DNA of 6,768 bases from Candidatus Poribacteria bacterium (GCA_028818995.1 JAPPMR010000375.1:1-6768), one strand, 5' to 3'; positions 1-5,658 are shown, counted from the stretch's first letter. The notes: generated by a model from the sequence alone, not told the origin. Program-made: numbers and translations.

Positions 1-237
1 CACTATCTCGTAAACATTAAAATACTTAAGTTGACACCCGGGGAATGCCTAATGGTATTCATACCGTTGATTTATGGGTTTCACCTTCGGTTCAACCCAA
101 CCTACGGAATTTATCAAACTCACGTTAACATACCTAATCATAAAGACAGTTCTCCAGATTGGACTCAGATTAAGCTTTCTGTATCCCCAAAGGACAAGTT
201 AGGTGTGCAATGGGGAAAGATTAAAAAGGAAAAGTAA
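1..237 (+). CDS. Possible 3' end of an unidentified gene, cut by the left edge
   Basis: The frame is open from base 1 to a TAA at 235-237 (78 codons), so this could be the C-terminal end of a protein that begins left of the window. I do not recognise a domain. The last 25 or so residues are hydrophilic and lysine-rich (they include DKLGVQWGKIKKEK), which looks more protein-like than the middle. The middle (about residues 24-36) is encoded by the interspersed repeat at 71-107. A strong intrinsic terminator lies 70 bases after the stop, which fits a + strand transcript ending here. Against it, 78 open codons can arise by chance in six frames, and no family hit is apparent. It could also be a decayed gene remnant or plain intergenic sequence. 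Confidence 0.3.
   Translation, partial: HYLVNIKILKLTPGECLMVFIPLIYGFHLRFNPTYGIYQTHVNIPNHKDSSPDWTQIKLSVSPKDKLGVQWGKIKKEK
71..107. repeat. Short interspersed palindromic repeat (GTAGGTTGGGTTGAA...AAACCCA type)
   Basis: On the - strand this reads CCGTAGGTTGGGTTGAACC, then GAAGGTGAAACCCAT. It can fold: GGGTT (76-80) pairs with AACCC (94-98), and ACC (83-85) with GGT (89-91), across a two-base internal mismatch and a TTC loop. The wording closely resembles a small repeat I know as scattered in many copies through intergenic DNA of diverse bacteria (GTAGGTTGGGTTGA...GAAACCCAAC). Only one copy is present in the window, so its repetitive nature is inferred from that resemblance. A separate small hairpin, GAATGCC/GGTATTC (43-60), sits just upstream and may belong to the same element. 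Confidence 0.5.
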
Positions 238-306
238 ACACTGGGTTGTCTCTTATGCTACCATTTTGTGGATGTGGTCTTACTTTTCTTCACTACATAT
301 ATTTCG

Positions 307-345
307 AAAACCCTTACATTCTACCAAATGTAAGGGTTTTCTTTT
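307..345 (+). terminator. Strong rho-independent terminator
   Basis: A perfect 14-bp stem pairs 307-320 with 327-340 (AAAACCCTTACATT against its complement) around the 6-base loop CTACCA. It is followed by CTTTT, so the + strand transcript ends in a U-rich run interrupted by one C. The flanking A/T run makes it partly symmetric, so it could act weakly on the other strand. No complete gene ends immediately upstream; it most likely closes the transcript whose possible coding end is at 237. It also insulates the downstream hydrolase promoter from upstream read-through. Confidence 0.85.
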
Positions 346-370
346 GCACAATGTATTTTCACCGAAAACT

Positions 371-393
371 CACAAACAGAAGTTATGTTTGTG
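371..393. other. Inverted repeat / hairpin of unknown role
   Basis: CACAAACA (371-378) pairs perfectly with TGTTTGTG (386-393) around a 7-base loop. Overlapping alternative pairings exist: ACAGAA (376-381) with TTCTGT (394-399), and GAAAA-c-TCACA (364-374, one bulged base) with TGTGATTTTC (397-406). There is no T-run on either side, so it is not a typical terminator. It lies between the terminator at 307-345 and the promoters of the hydrolase gene. It could be an operator or simply secondary structure. Confidence 0.3.
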
Positions 394-435
394 TTCTGTG
401 ATTTTCCACCCTAAAATTCTTTCTAAAATAGATAC

Positions 436-462
436 TTTTCAACTACCTTAGATGTGTATAAT
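436..462 (+). promoter_or_regulatory. Possible upstream promoter for the hydrolase-nucleotidyltransferase unit
   Basis: A consensus -10 box TATAAT lies at 457-462. The best -35 candidate is TTTTCA at 436-441 (4 of 6 matches), but the 15-bp spacing is short. Transcription would start near 469 and give a leader of about 50 bases with no Shine-Dalgarno site before the ATG at 518. It is weaker overall than the promoter at 483-511 and may be chance in AT-rich DNA. Confidence 0.35.
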
Positions 463-482
463 ATAGCGTATGCAATTAATCC

Positions 483-511
483 TTTAAACTGTCAACGGCA
501 CATGTTATAAT
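483..511 (+). promoter_or_regulatory. Extended -10 promoter giving a probably leaderless mRNA
   Basis: TGT precedes a perfect TATAAT (506-511), forming an extended -10 element. A -35-like TTTAAA (483-488, 4 of 6) sits at the ideal 17-bp spacing. The normal initiation point, about 7 bases past the -10 box, falls on the A of the hydrolase ATG at 518. There is no ribosome-binding site upstream, which agrees with a leaderless transcript. Confidence 0.65.
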
Positions 512-517
512 ATTACT

Positions 518-1129
518 ATGAGCATGTTTCGTGAACATTGGCTCGGTGGGTTAACTGCTTATAGCACTTTCTTCATAATTTCGCTTATAGCAACAATCTC
601 CGTTTCAATCTTATACGGATTACCTTTTGACTGGAATCCGACTATTTCTATGGACCCCCTCGGAATCCTTGGGTGTTTTGCCATCGCTTTACTTTTCGGA
701 TTATGGCCCGATGTAGATATTAAGAGCAAGAGCCAACAAATATTTTATACCGTCTTGTTTGTGTTAAACGTTTCGCTTATCCTTTTCTTCCAAAGGTATT
801 TAGAGGCAGCACTTTTAGGATTATTTGCGATGCTCCCGATTCTCAGTAGGCATCGTGGATGGACTCACTCAAAGATTAGCATGCTTCTGCTACCAGGTGT
901 GTTTCTGATATTTCCAATTTATGTGGCATATCCGAATTGGGGGACGGGGTGGAAAGAACTTCCTGAGTTATTAGATTCGTTGGTAACATGGGAGGGACTC
1001 CCCAATACTCTGCAGAATGGTCTTGCATTCTATCTGGCTGGTTTAATCGGATATGCGTCACATCTTTATCTTGATGGTATTTTATTTCGTTCACGCAAAG
1101 CACAACAACGAAAAGTACGGACGAACTAA
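518..1129 (+). CDS. Membrane-bound metal-dependent hydrolase, DUF457/YdjM family
   Basis: This 203-residue integral membrane protein matches the YdjM-type 'inner membrane-associated putative hydrolase' family (DUF457). The family signature is visible in order: His7 in REHWLGG, WPDVD (Asp65, Asp67), the HRGWTHS block (His112, His117), and GYASHLYLDG near the C-terminus (His182, Asp186). These His/Asp residues probably bind metal at the membrane face. Hydrophobic stretches at roughly 17-35, 48-63, 76-91, 97-109, 120-137 and 168-180 support several membrane segments. The substrate is unknown; the E. coli relative YdjM is known as an SOS-regulated gene, but I see no LexA box here. The start must be ATG 518 or ATG 524 because His7 belongs to the motif, and neither has a Shine-Dalgarno site. 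The TAA stop shares its last A with the next gene's ATG, implying translational coupling. Confidence 0.85.
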   Translation: MSMFREHWLGGLTAYSTFFIISLIATISVSILYGLPFDWNPTISMDPLGILGCFAIALLFGLWPDVDIKSKSQQIFYTVLFVLNVSLILFFQRYLEAALLGLFAMLPILSRHRGWTHSKISMLLLPGVFLIFPIYVAYPNWGTGWKELPELLDSLVTWEGLPNTLQNGLAFYLAGLIGYASHLYLDGILFRSRKAQQRKVRTN

Positions 1130-2439
1130 TGCATGATATAACACTCAAAACCCAAGAATTACGAGATAATCCTTTGATGCAAACGCTCTACGCTTTTGCT
1201 AAAGAAAAGGGAATTCAACTCTACCTTGTAGGTGGTAGTGTGCGAGATTTGTTGCTAAGCCGACCAATAACAGATTTCGATTTTACATTGGAATCGAACA
1301 CCCTTGAATTTGCTAAAATGTTTGCCAACAGTATCCGTGCACCTTTCGTTCTGCTTGAAGAACAACCGCCTACCGCACGGGTAATAGTAAAAACGCCACA
1401 ATCTAAACAGACTGAATTGAGTATAGATTTCACACAATTTAGAGCGACAACTCTTACGGATGATCTATGTTTACGCGATCTAACAATCAACGCAATGGCA
1501 ATCCCGCTTGAATCGGTTATGGAATCAGATAGTTCTGAGATAATTGATCCCTGTAACGGTAGAAACGATTTGGCTACACGTCAACTCCAATTTCCAAGTG
1601 AGCAAGTCATACTTAGCGATCCTTTGCGTCTAATGCGAATTTATCGATTCGCAGCACAGTTGGATTTTACAATATCTGAAAAGTCCATTGCATTTGTTCA
1701 AAAGCATAAGCATCTGTTACCGCAAATCTCCAAAGAACGACAGCGAGACGAATTTTTAAAAACTCTCAACGTTGAAAAAGCAACACCCTATTTGCAGCAA
1801 ATTTTTGAGATTGGTCTGTTAGCCCAGGTAGTTCCAAACATAAAACAAACACCTACTTTGTGGCATTCGTTAGAAAACTTTGAGGACAATCCGATACCTG
1901 AAACGCTTTTTCCCTATAAAGATGAAATCAATACCTATCTCAGTGAAGAATTAGGTTTTTATGCCAATCGTCGATCATTGATTAAGCTCTGCTTACTGCT
2001 GCAGGGAAATATTAGAGAGATTGGCGAACTACTTCGGTTGAGTAAGAAAGTATGGCAGTTTATGAAGTGTATCGTTATGGAATATCAACAACTTTCAGAT
2101 ACGGAACTGACAAAGAAACAGATAGTTGATTTTTTAAGAACTTCAAAATCTGATTGGTGGGGAGGACTTCTGTACTCGGCTGCGGTAGATCCGATGCCAC
2201 CAGAAGTACTAAGGAAAATTGTGAACATCTATTACGAACACTTCCTACCTATCTTCAAACAGGGGCGTCTCATTACAGGGGGAGATCTGATTCAAAAGTT
2301 CCAAGTAAAAGAAGGGGAAAAAATCGGGATGTTGTTAAAGCAAATTGAGGAACAGCAGTTTTACGGTGAAATTGGGACGCGTGAGGAGGCATTCGCTGCT
2401 GTGGAGGAATTGATTCGTAACGAACGAAAATCCCTATAA
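1129..2439 (+). CDS. Class II CCA tRNA nucleotidyltransferase / poly(A) polymerase family protein
   Basis: This 436-residue enzyme of the class II nucleotidyltransferase family adds CCA (or A) to tRNA 3' ends, or A tails to RNA. The motifs are complete in the first 185 residues. LVGGSVRDLLL (33-43) leads into the catalytic DFD (Asp49, Asp51), with a third carboxylate at Asp100 (IDF). LRDLTINAMA (115-124) and IIDPCNGRNDL (138-148) follow, then SDPLRLMRIYRFAAQL (163-178), in which Asp164 and Arg167 fit the base-reading DxxR of motif D, with Ser replacing the usual Glu before it. The helical C-terminal part is divergent. Where many relatives have an HD domain (LLHDIGKP-like), this one reads LIKLCLLLQGN (about 285-295), so HD phosphohydrolase activity is probably absent. 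CCA versus A-only or poly(A) activity cannot be settled by eye. It starts inside the hydrolase stop (TAATG) with only a weak purine stretch upstream, so expression probably depends on the hydrolase transcript. Confidence 0.9.
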   Translation: MHDITLKTQELRDNPLMQTLYAFAKEKGIQLYLVGGSVRDLLLSRPITDFDFTLESNTLEFAKMFANSIRAPFVLLEEQPPTARVIVKTPQSKQTELSIDFTQFRATTLTDDLCLRDLTINAMAIPLESVMESDSSEIIDPCNGRNDLATRQLQFPSEQVILSDPLRLMRIYRFAAQLDFTISEKSIAFVQKHKHLLPQISKERQRDEFLKTLNVEKATPYLQQIFEIGLLAQVVPNIKQTPTLWHSLENFEDNPIPETLFPYKDEINTYLSEELGFYANRRSLIKLCLLLQGNIREIGELLRLSKKVWQFMKCIVMEYQQLSDTELTKKQIVDFLRTSKSDWWGGLLYSAAVDPMPPEVLRKIVNIYYEHFLPIFKQGRLITGGDLIQKFQVKEGEKIGMLLKQIEEQQFYGEIGTREEAFAAVEELIRNERKSL

Positions 2440-3108
2440 ATCTGGTTGATGTCTACGCAGAAATTTAGGAATGAGAGACACCAAAACGATAAGCACACCT
2501 GCGATAGATAGATAGATCAAGGTCTTATTCAAATTGCCTTCCCCACTGACAAGCGCACCACCGATTTGCACATAAGCTATAGTTCCCGGCAACATAAATA
2601 TTGATGAAACAAGCGCGTAGGTGGAAAACTTAATTTTGGTCAAACCGTAAGCGTAGTTTTGTAAATTAAAGGGAAAGATCGGAACTAAACGCGTGAACAT
2701 AAGAATGCGCCATCCTTCCTGCTCTACTTTTTCATCAATTTTTCGGAACTGATCGTTCCCTGAAACCCAGTTTTCAACAAGTCCGCGTGCAACATAGCGT
2801 GCAACGAGGAAGGCAAGGGAGACCCCAACTGTTGCACTTATCCACACATAAACAACACCCCATATCGGACCAAAGGCGATTCCCGAAAGCACTGTAATTG
2901 GCAAACCCGGCAAAAAGAAAAGCGTCGCAACAATGTAAAAACCGATGTAGATCAATGGCGCGATTATGCCAAATCCTGAAACCCATTCTTTGATTTTGTA
3001 GACGTTTTTAAGAGCGATGTACTCCGTAACGCCGTAATACCTTAACAAAAAATAGATGACAGCCACAACTCCGATAACGATAGTAAGCTTAATTACCTTA
3101 TTTCTCAT
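2434..3108 (-). CDS. TVP38/TMEM64 (VTT domain) family membrane protein
   Basis: This 224-residue integral membrane protein belongs to the VTT/DedA superfamily, several members of which are known or proposed lipid scramblases or transporters. A first membrane helix spans about 8-23. The VTT core covers about 60-185 and contains LPGLPITVLSGIAFGPIWG (66-84), a small-residue helix (91-107), and RLVPIFPFNLQNYAYGL (140-156), whose R..P..P.N..NY..G pattern is diagnostic. A last helix lies at about 200-217, followed by a basic tail. I chose ATG 3108: it places the first helix directly after a short basic start and overlaps the upstream gene by only 11 bp. A longer reading from 3222 would add 38 hydrophilic residues lying wholly inside the upstream gene. 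GGAGG lies 15 bases upstream (3128-3124), farther than usual, so coupling is likely. The TAG stop overlaps the convergent nucleotidyltransferase end by 6 bp. Confidence 0.88.
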   Translation of the reverse strand: MRNKVIKLTIVIGVVAVIYFLLRYYGVTEYIALKNVYKIKEWVSGFGIIAPLIYIGFYIVATLFFLPGLPITVLSGIAFGPIWGVVYVWISATVGVSLAFLVARYVARGLVENWVSGNDQFRKIDEKVEQEGWRILMFTRLVPIFPFNLQNYAYGLTKIKFSTYALVSSIFMLPGTIAYVQIGGALVSGEGNLNKTLIYLSIAGVLIVLVSLIPKFLRRHQPDL

Positions 3109-4567
3109 CAATTTTGGCAATTGCCTCCAAATATGCTTTAATCTGTGATCGATATCGCACCGGAATTCGGTTATTTTCAATTGCCTGCGCGTACTCGCGC
3201 TGTGCTGAAAGCACAACATCACTAAACGGTAGATAGTCAGGCTCAGTTCCCGCAGTTCCCGCTTTCTCTGTGAAAACCTTTGTAATGTTTTGCGTATTTG
3301 ATGCAGTCTCTGAATTTATTTTTAACTCATTTCCCGCAATCTCTGAAGACGGAGCTGTATCGCCGGTAAGCGGTTTTTCGGTAGCGTTTTTATCAACAGA
3401 AGGTGTGGTCCCGTTGTCAGAGGGTGTAATATCAGAAGGACCGCTTGTTACTTGTGTGCCTTGTGTTTCTTGCTTTCCAGATTCTCGACCTGTTGCACCG
3501 TCACTATTGGCAACCCCTCCTGCAGGTTGATTAGTTTCAATACCCGCCAATGCAATATCTTTTCGGCTCTCTGTGAGTTGTGCTTCAAGTTGGTTGAGTT
3601 TATTAAGTTTTTTAAGGGCATCAACGATTTCTTGCAATGTGTCAGGAGAGACAACCTTGCCCTGAACATGATCTAATGCACGACTTAGTTCCCCTTGTGA
3701 AAAGTTCTCTGCCATTTTTTCAAAGAGTTTTGTAAGTTCAGCACGCAGTTCGGGTGTAAGTTCCGTTTGCCTCGCGAGACGTTCAAGTTCATCTGTGAGA
3801 GTAGTAGCATCCATCCCATTGAAGTACTGCGTTGCTTGTGTTGCATGTGCAATAGCCGACTCAGCGGGGAATTCTGATTTCTTTTGCTGCACCTTTTTAC
3901 TTAAGGAACGTAGATGTTCCTGTGCAGATGCAACATCTTTTACATTTTTTAGTTGTTTGATTGTTTTTCTGATTTCATCTTGGACTATTGGATCCTGAAC
4001 ATTCTCAAGCTTAGCCGAAAGGTTTCCAATTGTCTTTTCAATCGCTTCTCGTTCTGCTGTTGTTGGCGGCTGAGGTAGTTCATATTGGCGAGGCACAGTA
4101 AAAGAAAGTCCGATGATTAACAGGGGAATTGATGCCCATTTCAATAATCGTGGTGGCGTGTACGGGATTATCTTTGCAAAATCTATGTTTCTTATACCTT
4201 CGGCAGTATCGCGAATTTGCAGTTGTGCTAACTCATCCTCTCGGTTTTCCTGTATCAACTCTAATGATGTGCTGGCGCGTTCCTTGAGTTCAAGGCGTTC
4301 ATCAACAAAACCCGCAGTATCTGACAACGTTGGACGATGTCTGATACCTAAACAGATACCAAAGACTACTGCCCCAATAACTACTAAAAACGTTATAAGT
4401 GATATAGAAAACGAAAAAAGAATGAGGCGATTCCCAACATATAACACGGCAAGAAAACACATCGCAAAAAAGAAAACTCGTGTTACTTTCTGAAATATAA
4501 TTTTTATATGTGATCGCGTTCGGAGGGCTTTTAGGCAGTTTATGATCACATTTTTGGGGTTTTCCAT
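3098..4567 (-). CDS. Membrane-anchored coiled-coil protein resembling DUF4175-like proteins of MoxR/Bat operons
   Basis: No catalytic domain is recognisable in this 489-residue protein. Two adjacent hydrophobic helices (about 31-46 and 48-75) are followed by VDERLELKERASTSLEL (88-104). That pattern matches the 'iDrrLgLkdRlsTAlEl' segment I associate with large uncharacterised membrane proteins encoded near MoxR ATPase and DUF58 genes. A third membrane helix lies at about 141-158. Charged heptad-like helices follow (about 168-240 and 255-340), then a Ser/Thr/Gly/Asn/Pro-rich linker (about 345-441). A conserved-looking C-terminal module (445-483) ends in IPVRYRSQIKAYLEAI, similar to the 'iP..yr..vr.YFeal' ending of those proteins. 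It may be a scaffold facing the periplasm. ATG 4567 is preceded by GGAG at 4579-4576 with 8-bp spacing and overlaps the GT9 gene by 22 bp; a GTG at 4549 (GTGA overlap) is a weaker alternative. The family call is from memory of the pattern. Confidence 0.6.
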   Translation of the reverse strand: MENPKNVIINCLKALRTRSHIKIIFQKVTRVFFFAMCFLAVLYVGNRLILFSFSISLITFLVVIGAVVFGICLGIRHRPTLSDTAGFVDERLELKERASTSLELIQENREDELAQLQIRDTAEGIRNIDFAKIIPYTPPRLLKWASIPLLIIGLSFTVPRQYELPQPPTTAEREAIEKTIGNLSAKLENVQDPIVQDEIRKTIKQLKNVKDVASAQEHLRSLSKKVQQKKSEFPAESAIAHATQATQYFNGMDATTLTDELERLARQTELTPELRAELTKLFEKMAENFSQGELSRALDHVQGKVVSPDTLQEIVDALKKLNKLNQLEAQLTESRKDIALAGIETNQPAGGVANSDGATGRESGKQETQGTQVTSGPSDITPSDNGTTPSVDKNATEKPLTGDTAPSSEIAGNELKINSETASNTQNITKVFTEKAGTAGTEPDYLPFSDVVLSAQREYAQAIENNRIPVRYRSQIKAYLEAIAKIDEK

Positions 4568-5577
4568 TTCATCTTCTCCGTAGCAGCAAATACCATCTCA
4601 GGTTTAATAGCATTCAGATTTTGGCGTGCTACATCGGCATGTTCGTCCCACTCTTTAGGCGATAAGGTTTGCATCAACTTGCACCCTTCCCGTGCAATCA
4701 CAGTATGTCTGTCCCACATTGGACCCCACTGCGTTGGGTTTGATCCGCCAAACAAAGCAATTGTTGGCGTTTTTACTGCAGTGCTCAGATGCATCGGTCC
4801 CGTATCATTGCTGATATAGAGATGACATCGTTGAAGTAATGCAGCAAGTTGCATCGGAGTTATATTGTTGACTACAACTGATGAATATTTCATTTGCTGT
4901 GCTACTTGATAGGCTAATTCACCATCTTGAGGTCCCGCTGTGATGACGATATGTGTGTCGTAGGCTTCGTGAAGCATGTCGCCGAGAATGGCAAAGTTTT
5001 CAGCAGACCATCGGCGATAAGATGTCGCAGCTCCCGGATTTAGACCAATAATTGGCTTGCCATCATTCAGGTTTTGGTTTTCAAAAAAATCGTTGCCCCA
5101 TGCCTTGCCTGCCTCATCTACAAACACTTCCGGTTCATTATCTGCAACTTCAATACCGAGTGCCCGAACAACATCCAGATACCTTTGTATTTCGTGCTGT
5201 GCTGTGTTGTTCGGCACGGCAACATGTAAAAGGCTTTTTCCACCTGTATTTGTCTCAAAGCCAACACGGAACGGGATTCTGGCAAGAAACGTGTGAAGCA
5301 CTAACCGGAATGTTGGCTGTAACACTACTGCCATCTGGAATTTTCGCTGAGCGAGTTGATAGATTAACTTTGGCACTGATGACTGATAGGTTAAAACCTC
5401 ATTTAAATGTGGGTCTGCGGATACCAAATCCTCTCGTGTCGGTGCTACCATGTAAGCGATGTGTGCATCTTGGAAGTGTTGACGTAAAGCACGAATGACA
5501 GGTGTTGTTAAAACCGTTTCTCCCAGTGGTGCAAGTCTGATAATTAAGATGCGTTTTATCTGCTCAGGTGCAAACAT
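4546..5577 (-). CDS. Glycosyltransferase family 9 (ADP-heptose:LPS heptosyltransferase-like)
   Basis: This 343-residue GT-B enzyme of family GT9 probably transfers a heptose or related sugar from a nucleotide donor to an envelope glycolipid at the inner face of the membrane. The N-terminal Rossmann half opens with KRILIIRLAPLGETVLTTPVIRAL (8-31), and HEIQRYLDVVRALGI (128-142) closes that half. The donor-binding half has GLNPGA (178-183), RRW (188-190), NDTGPMHL (257-264) with Asp258, and LFGGSNPTQWGP (275-286). Length is normal for WaaC/WaaF relatives. Two usually conserved residues are changed conservatively: the Asp of LGD is Glu20, and the Lys of KRW is Arg188. I prefer ATG 5577; a TTG at 5604 would add nine residues, and both are preceded by the same AGAAGAAATT at 5-base spacing. 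It is the first gene of a three-gene - strand operon driven from 5629-5657. Acceptor and exact sugar cannot be read from sequence. Confidence 0.88.
   Translation of the reverse strand: MFAPEQIKRILIIRLAPLGETVLTTPVIRALRQHFQDAHIAYMVAPTREDLVSADPHLNEVLTYQSSVPKLIYQLAQRKFQMAVVLQPTFRLVLHTFLARIPFRVGFETNTGGKSLLHVAVPNNTAQHEIQRYLDVVRALGIEVADNEPEVFVDEAGKAWGNDFFENQNLNDGKPIIGLNPGAATSYRRWSAENFAILGDMLHEAYDTHIVITAGPQDGELAYQVAQQMKYSSVVVNNITPMQLAALLQRCHLYISNDTGPMHLSTAVKTPTIALFGGSNPTQWGPMWDRHTVIAREGCKLMQTLSPKEWDEHADVARQNLNAIKPEMVFAATEKMKWKTPKM
4576..4579 (-). promoter_or_regulatory. Shine-Dalgarno site of the 489-residue membrane protein gene
   Basis: GGAG on the - strand (4579-4576) is 8 bases from ATG 4567, inside the end of the GT9 gene. 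It decides in favour of ATG 4567 over the downstream GTG at 4549 and lets ribosomes initiate before the upstream gene has terminated. Confidence 0.6.
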
Positions 5578-5604
5578 CTTGAAATTTCTTCTATTTTCTA
5601 TCAA

Positions 5605-5633
5605 TTGCTAATTTCTTCTCGTCACGCTATAAT
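5605..5633 (+). promoter_or_regulatory. Promoter of the CPBP gene, + half of a bidirectional promoter
   Basis: The -35 box TTGCTA (5605-5610, 4 of 6) and the perfect -10 TATAAT (5628-5633) are separated by exactly 17 bp. Initiation is expected near 5640, giving a leader of about 19 bases before GTG 5659. The -10 box overlaps the -10 box of the opposite-strand promoter at 5629-5634. Confidence 0.72.
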
Positions 5634-5657
5634 ATCCCAAAACAGACAGGGTGTCAA
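5629..5657 (-). promoter_or_regulatory. Promoter of the GT9 operon, - half of a bidirectional promoter
   Basis: On the - strand a perfect -35 TTGACA (5657-5652) is followed after 17 bp by TATTAT (5634-5629, 5 of 6). Initiation is expected near 5622, about 45 bases before ATG 5577. The -35 box lies between the AGGG site and the GTG start of the divergent CPBP gene, so polymerase bound here would compete with expression of that gene. Confidence 0.75.
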
Positions 5658-5658
5658 G

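Noticed and set aside
31..61. TTGACA at 31-36 as a -35 box
   Set aside because: At 17 bp the partner is GGTATT, and at 19 bp TATTCA; neither is a convincing -10 box.
203..451. An 82-codon + strand reading frame
   Set aside because: It runs straight through the intrinsic terminator and the hairpins, has no ribosome-binding site, and its protein resembles no family.
876..1490. Antisense frames opposite the hydrolase and nucleotidyltransferase genes
   Set aside because: They are shadows of two genes with clear family motifs on the + strand and have no initiation signals of their own.
3109..3222. An N-terminal extension of the VTT protein starting at 3222
   Set aside because: The added 38 residues lie entirely inside the coding end of the upstream gene in another frame, are hydrophilic, and precede the natural start of the first membrane helix. 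ATG 3108 is a better start.
3270..4493. Several + strand frames opposite the 489-residue protein gene
   Set aside because: They are compositionally odd (Cys, Ser and Phe rich), as expected of the complement of a Glu/Lys/Thr-rich coding strand, and no promoter or ribosome-binding site serves them.
5052..5498. A 148-codon + strand frame opposite the GT9 gene
   Set aside because: The opposite strand encodes an unmistakable GT9 enzyme with all its motifs; this frame has none.
5605..5658. TTG 5605 as the CPBP protein start
   Set aside because: It lies in the -35 box and upstream of the predicted transcript start; GTG 5659 has an AGGG site at 7-base spacing.
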